64,000 nucleotides of DNA. Origin: Mucilaginibacter psychrotolerans (GTDB lineage: Bacteria; Bacteroidota; Bacteroidia; Sphingobacteriales; Sphingobacteriaceae). Made by a program: the position numbers and the translations under genes. Positions 52,509 to 60,191 of the stretch are shown here, one piece after another. Under the pieces are notes generated by a model. That model made no database searches and was not told where the DNA came from. It saw only the letters and a program-made list of their open reading frames with translations. The first letter of the stretch is position 1; the number at the start of each line of letters is the position of its first letter. The stretch is taken from NCBI RefSeq assembly GCF_004519315.1, contig NZ_SOZE01000006.1:1-64000 (forward strand), given 5' to 3'.

Positions 52509-52868
52509 ATGAAAAAAAATATACTGTCATACATCGCGCAAGTTATTGGCCGTTCGTCAGAAAGCTCAACTGTTAAAACGGCATATAAGAAATTTAAGGA
52601 GCCGGAAAATACAGCCGTCTTCACTACGAAATTTATTACAGCCGACAAACATGCCATTACGCTGGTAAAACATAATAGCGACGATAATACCTGGGAATTT
52701 TTTAGCGACGATAAATTCGACGATTATGAAGCTGTCGCCAAAGTGGTTAGCCTTAAGGAGATTATCGCACTTGACAGCAGCGTTTTGGAAATTGCTGATT
52801 TAGCTGCTGGATATTGCGCCCACCGAAAATTACGGAATGAAAGTTGGGAAATAGCCCTAATAAAATAA
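52509..52868 (+). CDS. Small protein, possibly DUF2185/Imm33-like
   Basis: 119 residues, no signal peptide. The C-terminal half contains T-W-E-F-F-S-D-D-K-F-D-D-Y, V-V-S-L-K-E-I-I-A-L-D-S-S-V-L and A-A-G-Y-C-A-H-R. This order of W-x-F-F-S, V-S-L-x-x-I, D-x-S-V/I and G-x-A-x-R resembles DUF2185, a family that includes immunity proteins of polymorphic toxins, but I am not sure of the match. It starts 12 bases after the sod terminator and its stop lies five bases before the oxidoreductase ATG, so it probably belongs with the downstream genes. Confidence 0.6.
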   Translation: MKKNILSYIAQVIGRSSESSTVKTAYKKFKEPENTAVFTTKFITADKHAITLVKHNSDDNTWEFFSDDKFDDYEAVAKVVSLKEIIALDSSVLEIADLAAGYCAHRKLRNESWEIALIK

Positions 52869-52873
52869 ATATC

Positions 52874-53869
52874 ATGAAAGCCATCGTCCTCGAATCCGCG
52901 GAAAACCCTATTGTATATAAAGAAGTAGATAAACCAATCGCCGGGCCTGGCGAGGTGCTGGTGGAGATAAAAGCCGCAGCTTTAAACCGCCGGGATTATT
53001 GGATAAGCATAGGTAAATATGGGGGGCTTAAATATCCTACGATTTTAGGTGCCGATGGCGCGGGCATAGTTGCCGAAGCCGGCGAGGGTGCAGAAGAATG
53101 GCTGGGTAAATCGGTCATCATTAACCCGTCGCATAACTGGGGCGAGCACCCGGAATTCCAATCTAAAAAATTCAAGATTTTGGGTCTGCCCGATGATGGC
53201 ACCCTGGCGGAATACGTAAAAGTAAAAGCCGAATACCTTTATCCTAAGCCCGCCCACTTAAGCTGGGAAGAGGCGGCTGCCTTGCCTTTAGCGGGCCTTA
53301 CCGCATATCGCGCTTTGTTCACCAAGGCACATTTAAAACAAGGCGATAAGGTACTGATTGTTGGCGTTGGTGCAGGTACGGGCACTTTCCTATTGCAATG
53401 GGCAGTTGCGGCAGGTGCCCAGGTGTTCGTTACATCGGGCAGCGGCGATAAGTTGCAGCGCGCCAAAACTTTGGGCGCAGCAGCAGGTGTAAATTACAAA
53501 GCGCAGGATTGGGCCGAAGAGTTAAAGCACGTCTCCGGCGGTGGATTCGATATTGTGGTAGATAGCGCCCTCGGCCCCGATTTTAACAAGATACCCGATT
53601 TGTGCAACCCCGGTGGCCGCATTGTATTCTTCGGTGGCACGGCAGGCAATATTCCCGAACTCAATGGCCGCACCATCTTTTGGAAACAGCTACAGATACT
53701 GGGTACTACGATGGGTACGCAGGAAGAGTTTAAAGGCATGTTAGATTTTGTAGCCGAACACCAGATAGTCCCGGTAATTGATGAGGTATTCCCGCTGAAA
53801 GATGCCGCTAAGGCTTTTGCCAAAATGGGCAATTCGGCGCAGTTTGGTAAACTGGTTATCGCCCTGTAA
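52874..53869 (+). CDS. Zinc-less medium-chain dehydrogenase (quinone oxidoreductase type)
   Basis: From ATG 52874, 331 residues of the MDR superfamily. It has a GroES-like N-domain (A-A-A-L-N-R-R-D-Y-W) and a Rossmann fold with G-V-G-A-G-T-G. Of the structural zinc cysteines of alcohol dehydrogenases none is present, pointing to NADPH:quinone oxidoreductase/enoyl-reductase types. The longer start at 52844 overlaps the previous gene and adds non-family residues. Its stop is one base before the start of the ferredoxin-reductase-like gene, so the two are translated together and may share a metabolic route. Confidence 0.88.
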   Translation: MKAIVLESAENPIVYKEVDKPIAGPGEVLVEIKAAALNRRDYWISIGKYGGLKYPTILGADGAGIVAEAGEGAEEWLGKSVIINPSHNWGEHPEFQSKKFKILGLPDDGTLAEYVKVKAEYLYPKPAHLSWEEAAALPLAGLTAYRALFTKAHLKQGDKVLIVGVGAGTGTFLLQWAVAAGAQVFVTSGSGDKLQRAKTLGAAAGVNYKAQDWAEELKHVSGGGFDIVVDSALGPDFNKIPDLCNPGGRIVFFGGTAGNIPELNGRTIFWKQLQILGTTMGTQEEFKGMLDFVAEHQIVPVIDEVFPLKDAAKAFAKMGNSAQFGKLVIAL

Positions 53870-53870
53870 C

Positions 53871-54884
53871 ATGCTGGAATTAAGGGTAGATGGCATCAAA
53901 TGGGAGCTGCCCAATACAGCGACCTTTTACCTGGTGGAGAAGATAGTACGGCCCGTGCCTTACAAAGCAGGGCAGTTCCTTACTTTTGTATTCGACCACC
54001 ACGGCGAGGAGATAAGGCGGTCATACTCCCTCAGTTCCTCACCTGATGATAGCAGGTTGGCCATCACGGTGAAACGCATCAGTAACGGGGAGATCTCCCG
54101 CTTCCTGTTGAGCAAGGTGAAGGTTGGCGATATCCTTACGGCAATAGAACCGGCGGGCGTATTTACCGTAGGCAACTACGAGGCGGAAAAAGACATAGTA
54201 TATTTTGCCGCCGGCAGCGGTATCACGCCGGTGCTATCGCACCTTAAATATATGCTTAATAGAAAGGGAAGCAGCAAGTTGCACCTGCTTTACAGCAACC
54301 GGGATAAGGCTTCCATCCTGTTCCACAACGAATTAACCGAACTGGAGCATAAATACCCCGACAGGCTCAATATTACCTATTTGCTCAGCAGCGATGCCAA
54401 CCGGCTTAACAATTATAAAGTAGAGCAACTGGTGAAGCAGCAGCTACAGTTTAGTGCATCGCTGGCCGAATTCTACATCTGCGGGCCATTCCCCTATATC
54501 CGCATGATTGGCCTCACCCTGCTATACATGGGCATAGAGCCGGCGCAGATACATAGGGAAAACTTCGTATTGGAAACCGTACCGGTCACCGGCACCTTCA
54601 AAACTTACCCACCCCAAAACATCCGCATTAACTACCTGGGCGAGTGGCACGACATACCGGTTGGCGAGAACCAATCGATATTGCAGGCGGCACTACAAAA
54701 CGGAATCCCCCTGCCCTATAGTTGCCGCCACGGTATCTGCTCGACCTGTGTTGCCAATTGCAAAACCGGCGTGGTGGAGATGGCCAGGAACGAGGTCCTC
54801 ACCCCCGCTGATATCGCCGCCGGCCGCATCCTCACCTGCACCGGGCACCCTATTACCGACGATGTAGTTATCGAATATCCGTAA
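53871..54884 (+). CDS. Oxidoreductase with FAD, NAD(P) and plant-type 2Fe-2S domains
   Basis: From ATG 53871, 337 residues in the order FAD-binding (R-R-S-Y-S-L-S-S-S-P, about 45-54), NAD(P)-binding (A-A-G-S-G-I-T-P-V-L), then a C-terminal ferredoxin domain with cluster cysteines in C-R-H-G-I-C-S-T-C. This is the ferredoxin-reductase arrangement of PaaE/HCP reductase, which passes electrons from NAD(P)H to an oxygenase or other partner. No paa oxygenase genes are nearby, so the partner is unknown. The gene begins one base after the quinone oxidoreductase stop, the two forming a tight pair. Confidence 0.9.
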   Translation: MLELRVDGIKWELPNTATFYLVEKIVRPVPYKAGQFLTFVFDHHGEEIRRSYSLSSSPDDSRLAITVKRISNGEISRFLLSKVKVGDILTAIEPAGVFTVGNYEAEKDIVYFAAGSGITPVLSHLKYMLNRKGSSKLHLLYSNRDKASILFHNELTELEHKYPDRLNITYLLSSDANRLNNYKVEQLVKQQLQFSASLAEFYICGPFPYIRMIGLTLLYMGIEPAQIHRENFVLETVPVTGTFKTYPPQNIRINYLGEWHDIPVGENQSILQAALQNGIPLPYSCRHGICSTCVANCKTGVVEMARNEVLTPADIAAGRILTCTGHPITDDVVIEYP

Positions 54885-54919
54885 CAAAAACCTAAAGTGT
54901 GACGTGTATTTTTACCCCA

Positions 54920-54946
54920 AAAAACCTTTAAAAATCGGAGGTTTTT
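54920..54946. terminator. Hairpin between convergent oxidoreductase and PepSY genes
   Basis: An 8-bp A/T-rich stem, AAAAACCT (54920-54927) with AGGTTTTT (54939-54946), inside a larger CCCAAA...TTTGGG pairing. It lies between two converging genes and carries poly-T on one strand and poly-A on the other. Confidence 0.6.
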
Positions 54947-54980
54947 CGGTGTTTTTCTTTGGGTATCAAAATAAATCCGG

Positions 54981-56156
54981 CTATTGACCAGTTTGCAAAT
55001 GCCGGTGCGTTTTGCGATGCGATACCGCGCGTGTCGGCTTGCTTTTGGTCTTCGCTTTTTTACGTTTCCCCAGCCATATAATGAACCCGGTGACCGGCAA
55101 ACTGGCACAGATAAGGCTCGCCAAAAACGCGATGATTTTTGTGGTCAGCCCGAATATTTGCCCCACGTGGATATCGTAGTTCATCTCGTTTAGTTTCAGT
55201 CCCGCGCTCTTCTTGTCGTAGATGTAAGCCTTCAGCAACTTGCCGTTGTACTTATCAAACTCGAAGCCTGTTGCGTGGGAATAGTGCATCGATTTTGCAT
55301 ACGCCCCAACACCGATAGCCCCCGAAACGGCTGGGTCGTTATGTATCAGGAACATCTCGGCCTGAGGCACGTTTTTGCGGGCATAGGCAAATGCAAGGTC
55401 TATCACCGGCTTAGCAGCTACACCTGCCTGTTTCAACGAATCAGATTTTGGCTCCGTTACTTCGGTTTTATAATCTACCTTCCCAAGGTTGGCCATATTG
55501 TAGATGGCCCTACTCACCGGCTCGAACGCGATAGCTAAACCGGTGATGGCCAGTATCAAGGCGATGGACGTGGCATAAAAGCCTAACACGTTATGCAAAT
55601 CGTAGTTAACCCTACGCCAGCGGCCACCCCATTTGATGGTAAAGCTGCGTTTGCGGTCGGTTTTGCGTTTGGGCCACCACAGGATGATGCCCGTAATCAT
55701 CAATACCACAAAAATAATAACAGCCACACCTACCACCCATTTGCCAATAGCCGGTGGCAGTAGCAGGTACAGGTGAATATATTCTACAATAATGAAGAAG
55801 TTGGTTTGCGGTTTTTCGTGGTGGGTTATCCGGGCGGTGTAGGGGTTAAGGTACACATAATCAAAGCCTTCTTTGCCCGTATTAACCAGTACCGCAGCGG
55901 GCCGTTCAGTACCGAAGTAATAAATATAATCGGGACTCCCTTTGGGGTAGGCCTTTTTTACTGTTGCCACCAGCTGCGATGGCTGCACATAAGGTTTACC
56001 CGTATTTTCTACTGTACGGTAGCTGTGCATAGCATCCTGTATCTCATCCTGAAAGCAGAAGATACAGCCGGTGATACTCACTATAAACACCACCAGCCCG
56101 GAGATGAATCCGAGCCAGCGGTGGCAAAAAAGCATTACTTTCTTGAAATTGGTCAT
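54981..56156 (-). CDS. PepSY-associated transmembrane protein
   Basis: A 391-residue membrane protein with four transmembrane helices (about 10-32, 135-160, 190-215, 340-362) and PepSY-like periplasmic regions. The start C-H-R-W-L-G-F-I-S-G-L-V-V-F-I-V-S-I-T-G matches PepSY_TM proteins linked to siderophore uptake, some of which act as ferric-siderophore reductases. The C-terminus is a basic tail. Its ATG lies four bases after the stop of the siderophore receptor gene, so both are co-transcribed and probably repressed by iron. Confidence 0.9.
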   Translation of the reverse strand: MTNFKKVMLFCHRWLGFISGLVVFIVSITGCIFCFQDEIQDAMHSYRTVENTGKPYVQPSQLVATVKKAYPKGSPDYIYYFGTERPAAVLVNTGKEGFDYVYLNPYTARITHHEKPQTNFFIIVEYIHLYLLLPPAIGKWVVGVAVIIFVVLMITGIILWWPKRKTDRKRSFTIKWGGRWRRVNYDLHNVLGFYATSIALILAITGLAIAFEPVSRAIYNMANLGKVDYKTEVTEPKSDSLKQAGVAAKPVIDLAFAYARKNVPQAEMFLIHNDPAVSGAIGVGAYAKSMHYSHATGFEFDKYNGKLLKAYIYDKKSAGLKLNEMNYDIHVGQIFGLTTKIIAFLASLICASLPVTGFIIWLGKRKKAKTKSKPTRAVSHRKTHRHLQTGQ

Positions 56157-56159
56157 GCT

Positions 56160-58631
56160 TTAGAATTTGTAGTTGGCGCTCAGTACAACCTGGCGTAAAC
56201 GCTGAGGGTTGATAGTGGTATAGCCGGTATAGTATTCTTTATTAGCCAGGTTGTTTACGGCTAAGCCGAACCTGTATTTAGCCTTATCATAAAACAGGTT
56301 ACTGTTTAGTATGGTGTAAGCAGGTAGCGAGAAGGTACCTTCGGCAGCACTGTTGATAATTTTGTTTTTGCTGGCATAGTTGCCGCCGAAACCGAGGCCT
56401 AAACCTTTTAAGGCGCTGCCGGGCAAGCGGTAGCTTGCATAAAAGTTAGCCAGGTATGGCGAGCCTGCGGTATTAGGGCGATAACCAATGATAGATGCGT
56501 CGCCACCGGTGTATTTAGAATCGTTATAGGCAAAACCGGCTACGATGTTCACAGCAGGTATCGGGTTAGCGACAACCTCTGCCTCGAAACCTTTGCTTAC
56601 CTGCGTACCATCCTGTACCTGCGCATAGTAGGCTAAACCAGCTATCGACCGCAGGGTATTGGTTACGCTGATGCGGTAGTAGCTAAGGGTGCTGCTCAAT
56701 TTACCGTCAAACAGCGACAGTTTTACGCCACCTTCAGCCTGGTTTGCGTTTTGCAGTTTGGCTATTGCCGATTGGTTGTTGGCATCCGTGTATAAACCCG
56801 GGTTTGAGAAACCATTCTGGTAGTTGGCAAACAGCGACACCTGATCTTTAACGGGCTGGAATATCAAACCGAATTTTGGCGAGAATGCGGTTTGGTTGAA
56901 TGGCTTGGCCGATTGCGTACCATCTAACAGGTAGCTGCCTTTGTTTTGGTAATTGTCTACACGTAAACCTACCGAAGCAATGAGCCTGTCGGTAAGGTTA
57001 ATAACGTCAGATGCATAGGCACTATAGGTATTTGTGCGGTAGATGTAGGGATAGGTATTGGCGTTGGTAAGCGGGTTTGCAGCAACGGTAGCATCAACCA
57101 ATTGTTTGTTGAAAGCGCCATAATCAAAGGTGGGGTCGTTTATCGGGGCAATGCCATAGCTATTGCCATAATAAATCTGGCGTGAGTTTTGGCGCTGAAA
57201 ATCTAATCCAACCACAAAACGGTGGCGCATACCGCCTATGTTAAAATCGCCGTTGATGTTTTCCTGTATTTCGGTAGCCTCGAATTTACTGTCGGCGGTA
57301 GATTGGTCGTTACGGAAAATATAGTTGTTGTTGCCCGGAAGATTTGGTTTAGATGGATCAAGCGCAACGGCTGTCTCATCTGTAATCAGGTAGTAATATG
57401 GGCTGGGGCCGTTAGAGAAACTGTGTGTATTGGAGAAAACAGTTTGTGACGTAAGCTTATCAGAAAATTTGTATTTAGCTTCTGCATAGTAGTTTGAGCT
57501 ACGGGCGTACGAGGTCACGTTATCGTTAGAATAGGCATTCTTGTAATCGATGTTCAACTGGCTAACATCGGTTATACCCATATCTTTAGGGGTATTGTAA
57601 AAGAAGAAGAAAGGCTTGGCTGAGTTGCGGCCGGCATACACTTCTGCCTCTAATAAGAAAGATAATTTATCGTTCGCCTTGATCGACAAGCTTGGCATAG
57701 CAGCAAATGAGCGGCTCTTGCCATAATTTTGAAAACTACCCTCGTAATTGTAAGCAGTATTTAAACGGAAGGCAACGTTTGAACCCAGCGGAGTATTCAA
57801 ATCAACAGTGGTACGGCTAAGATCATAATTGCCCACGGTGTGGCCAATTTCCAGTCCAAAGCTTTCGTAAGGTTTTTTGGTAACCCTGTTTATCAAACCG
57901 CCATAAGATGCTACCACGCTGCCAAATAAGGTGGCCGAAGGGCCTTTGATCACTTCCAGTTTTTCGATGTTTATCGCATCAATGCCGCTGGTAACCAAAC
58001 CGGCAATGCCATTACGTAAACGGGTTTGGGTAACAAAGCCACGCAAAGTAAAGTAGCCGCCACCATCGCCTGCGCGGTTGGTAGCATCCCACATTTTCTG
58101 TATGCCGCTTGCGTTGCGCAAAGCATCCTCTACATTAAACACCTGCTGCTCTTTCAACAATTCGCTGGTAACGGTGCTGTAGCTTTGAGCGTTCTCCAGG
58201 TTGGCCAGGGGTATCTTTGCGGCATCCACACTTATTTTACGGGTAAAACGGTTGGCGCGATTGGCTATTACATTTACCTCGCTCAATTGCGAAAGGCTTG
58301 CGTTTATGGTAATCGTTGGCACCACCGTAGTTTGGCCCGCTGTTACGGTAACCGGCACTTCTACCGGCTTTACGCCAACATATGATATAATGAGCGTATA
58401 GCTGCCTGCAGGAGCTCTAAATGAAAATTCGCCTGTGTTGTTGGTAGTGCTGCCGTAGCTGGTACCTACTAGGCCGATGGAAACATTGTCGGCAATTTCG
58501 CCTTTGGCTGTAGTTACTTTACCGGTAATTGTCCCGCGCGATTGCGCGGCTGTATTTAAGGGGTTTATTAAGGCAATAATAACTGCAATCGCTGCAATCC
58601 ATAGGGAAAGATGAGGTTGGGGTTTCTGCAT
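56160..58631 (-). CDS. TonB-dependent siderophore receptor
   Basis: An 823-residue outer-membrane receptor. Signal peptide (about 1-30, ending T-A-A-Q), carboxypeptidase-regulatory-like domain (about 32-118), plug (about 150-265; V-E-D-A-L-R-N-A-S-G-I, R-L-R-N-G, I-E-K-L-E-V-I-K-G-P-S-A-T-L-F-G), then a barrel ending V-V-L-S-A-N-Y-K-F. The G-P-S-A-T-L-F-G and T-L-R-G-F-V-T-Q motifs are typical of FhuA/FpvA-type ferric siderophore receptors, with no STN domain. The linked PepSY gene supports iron uptake. Two 23-base near-identical AT-rich sites frame its promoter. Confidence 0.93.
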   Translation of the reverse strand: MQKPQPHLSLWIAAIAVIIALINPLNTAAQSRGTITGKVTTAKGEIADNVSIGLVGTSYGSTTNNTGEFSFRAPAGSYTLIISYVGVKPVEVPVTVTAGQTTVVPTITINASLSQLSEVNVIANRANRFTRKISVDAAKIPLANLENAQSYSTVTSELLKEQQVFNVEDALRNASGIQKMWDATNRAGDGGGYFTLRGFVTQTRLRNGIAGLVTSGIDAINIEKLEVIKGPSATLFGSVVASYGGLINRVTKKPYESFGLEIGHTVGNYDLSRTTVDLNTPLGSNVAFRLNTAYNYEGSFQNYGKSRSFAAMPSLSIKANDKLSFLLEAEVYAGRNSAKPFFFFYNTPKDMGITDVSQLNIDYKNAYSNDNVTSYARSSNYYAEAKYKFSDKLTSQTVFSNTHSFSNGPSPYYYLITDETAVALDPSKPNLPGNNNYIFRNDQSTADSKFEATEIQENINGDFNIGGMRHRFVVGLDFQRQNSRQIYYGNSYGIAPINDPTFDYGAFNKQLVDATVAANPLTNANTYPYIYRTNTYSAYASDVINLTDRLIASVGLRVDNYQNKGSYLLDGTQSAKPFNQTAFSPKFGLIFQPVKDQVSLFANYQNGFSNPGLYTDANNQSAIAKLQNANQAEGGVKLSLFDGKLSSTLSYYRISVTNTLRSIAGLAYYAQVQDGTQVSKGFEAEVVANPIPAVNIVAGFAYNDSKYTGGDASIIGYRPNTAGSPYLANFYASYRLPGSALKGLGLGFGGNYASKNKIINSAAEGTFSLPAYTILNSNLFYDKAKYRFGLAVNNLANKEYYTGYTTINPQRLRQVVLSANYKF

Positions 58632-58633
58632 GT

Positions 58634-58656
58634 TTATTTGGACTAATTATAAATAA
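58634..58656. promoter_or_regulatory. Operator-like site A of the siderophore operon
   Basis: A 23-base AT-rich site starting TTATTT and ending TATAAATAA, only two bases upstream of the receptor ATG. It matches the reverse strand of site B (58694-58716) at 21 of 23 positions. It lies downstream of the predicted -7 box, where a bound repressor would block transcription. Confidence 0.6.
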
Positions 58657-58661
58657 TGATG

Positions 58662-58693
58662 CGAAAGTACGTCAAGTCGCCCAACTTTGCAAG
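58662..58693 (-). promoter_or_regulatory. Promoter of the siderophore receptor operon
   Basis: On the minus strand, CTTG (58693-58690), a 20-base spacer and TACTTTCG (58669-58662) give a -33/-7 pair with the same spacing and the same TTCG ending as the BlaI-type promoter at 48243-48274. Confidence 0.55.
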
Positions 58694-58716
58694 TTATTTA
58701 TAATTATTCTAAATAA
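58694..58716. promoter_or_regulatory. Operator-like site B of the siderophore operon
   Basis: A 23-base near-palindrome (20 of 23 positions symmetric, TTATTTA...TAAATAA) adjacent to the -33 box. With site A 60 bases away it frames the promoter. It is reminiscent of metal-regulator sites with TTTA-AAT-ATT-TAAA symmetry. Confidence 0.65.
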
Positions 58717-58724
58717 TACGGTGA

Positions 58725-59306
58725 TTATTTGGTTGTTCCTTTTACCCGTGAAGCATTATCCTTCGCAAAGGTTTCCCAGCCCGAATACGATTTTTTGGCC
58801 TTGCCGCCCGATGAAACGGGTACACGTTGGAAGGAATGACAAACAGCAACTGCAAGACCATCAGTAGCATCCAAAAAATCGGGCGTTTCTTTAAATTTAA
58901 GCAGGGTTTGCAGCATGGCGGCAACTTGTTCCTTGGTGGCGTTGCCATTGCCTGTTATAGATTGTTTTATTTTACGGGGGGCGTACTCCGTTATTACCAC
59001 GTTGCGTGATAGGGCTGCGGCAATGGCCATTCCCTGTGCACGGCCCAGTTTCAACATCACCTGTATGTTTTTACCGTAGAAAGGCGCTTCTATGGCCAGG
59101 CAATCGGGGTTGTAGTTATCTATCAGGGCAACGGTTTTTTCAAAGATGCGCTGCAGCTTCAGCATATGGTCGTCTATCTTTTCCATCTTCACCACGCCCA
59201 TACTTATCAGTTCAATTTTAGGTCCTTTCTCCAGCACCAGGCCATAGCCCATTACTGCGGTACCAGGGTCTATACCTAAAATGATGCGCTCTTTATTTTC
59301 GTCCAT
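58725..59306 (-). CDS. ruvC: Holliday junction endonuclease RuvC
   Basis: Cleaves Holliday junctions during recombination repair, acting with RuvAB. 193 residues with the four acidic catalytic positions: D13 in G-I-D-P-G-T, E73 in A-I-E-A-P-F, and D146 and D149 in D-A-T-D-G-L-A-V-A. The K-L-G-x-A-x-G and A-P-R-K-I-K-Q-S-I-T-G-N-G motifs are normal. RuvA and RuvB are not in the window. It precedes a cloverleaf-like repeat at 59377-59467 upstream of its ATG on the same strand. Confidence 0.95.
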   Translation of the reverse strand: MDENKERIILGIDPGTAVMGYGLVLEKGPKIELISMGVVKMEKIDDHMLKLQRIFEKTVALIDNYNPDCLAIEAPFYGKNIQVMLKLGRAQGMAIAAALSRNVVITEYAPRKIKQSITGNGNATKEQVAAMLQTLLKFKETPDFLDATDGLAVAVCHSFQRVPVSSGGKAKKSYSGWETFAKDNASRVKGTTK

Positions 59307-59376
59307 GTGTTGTTAGCTAGGGGGAATGGCCTTGTAATACCGGATGTCATACTCATTTATTATCGCTCGCATATTT

Positions 59377-59467
59377 GACTCACCCCGTCTGCCGACAGGC
59401 AGGCCCGACGACCCGCATTCGCGGGCGTCGACCCTCTCTGCTTCGCAAAGAGGGGGCGGGGGGAGTC
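59377..59467. repeat. Cloverleaf-like structured intergenic repeat
   Basis: A 91-bp block that can fold as a four-way junction. The outer stem pairs 59377-59387 with 59457-59467 (10 of 11). Arm 1 is CTGCC/GGCAG around GACA (59389-59402). Arm 2 has CGACG-A-CCCGC paired with GCGGG-CGTCG around ATTC (59406-59430), a ten-pair stem with one bulge. Arm 3 is CCCTCT/AGAGGG (59432-59454) with a small inner stem. It is GC-rich compared with the surroundings, lies between two genes of the same strand, and contains no anticodon-like or acceptor features of a tRNA. Confidence 0.6.
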
Positions 59468-59542
59468 GACTGGCGACGCCTACACGCATTGAACAAATCA
59501 GATGGCATATGGAAGCATTGCCCCTCACCGCAAAACTAAGCT

Positions 59543-60181
59543 TTAAGCGATGGATTTATGCAGAATGCCCATATATTCTTCCCGGCTTATCATTCGGGCA
59601 CCCATGCTTTCCAGGTGTTCGGTATAAACCTGGCAATCTATCAGCTCATAATTACCGGTTTGGCAAAGCCAGATAAGCGCTGTTTTTGATGCATTACTGG
59701 CCCGACTAAACATGCTCTCGCCGCAAAACACCCTGCCCACTTTTATACCATACAAGCCGCCCACCAGTTCCCCCTGCTGCCAAACCTCTACCGAATGCGC
59801 ATAACCCTTTTTATGGAGCAACGAATACGCAGCCTTCATGTCATCGGTTATCCAGGTGCCGTCTTGCCCTTCCCGCGGTGTGGTGGAACAAGCGGCGACT
59901 ACATCATCGAAACACTGGTTGGTAGTAACACTAAACAAGCTGCTGCGCAAAACCTTTCGCATAGATTTGGATATCTTCAGCTCGGTGGGGAATAACACAA
60001 AACGCTCATGTGGCGAAAACCACAAGATAGGCTCGCCCTCGCTATACCAGGGGAAAATACCACTTGCATAAGCCAATAGCAGGCGTTCGGTACTTAAGTC
60101 GCCGCCAACAGCCAGCAACCCGTCCTCTTCAGCAAGGGCGGGTTCGGGAAATAGGATGCGTTCGTCAAGCCGGAATATCAT
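59543..60181 (-). CDS. aat: Leucyl/phenylalanyl-tRNA-protein transferase
   Basis: Transfers Leu or Phe from charged tRNA to proteins with N-terminal Lys or Arg, marking them for ClpS/ClpAP degradation (N-end rule). The 212-residue product has the family motifs F-P-E-P-x-x-A-x-x-D-G-L-L-A-V-G-G-D-L, G-I-F-P-W-Y, W-F-S-P-x-x-R-x-V-L-x-P, and later T-W-I-T and G-x-L-V-G-G-L-Y-G-I. Length is standard. It lies ten bases after the DUF3857 gene on the same strand. Confidence 0.95.
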   Translation of the reverse strand: MIFRLDERILFPEPALAEEDGLLAVGGDLSTERLLLAYASGIFPWYSEGEPILWFSPHERFVLFPTELKISKSMRKVLRSSLFSVTTNQCFDDVVAACSTTPREGQDGTWITDDMKAAYSLLHKKGYAHSVEVWQQGELVGGLYGIKVGRVFCGESMFSRASNASKTALIWLCQTGNYELIDCQVYTEHLESMGARMISREEYMGILHKSIA

Positions 60182-60191
60182 CCCGGCAAAT

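Noticed and set aside
59377..59467. tRNA gene suggested by a cloverleaf fold
   Set aside because: There is no 7-bp acceptor stem with CCA-type 3' end, no T-loop GGTTCRA and no seven-base anticodon loop; arm loops are four bases.
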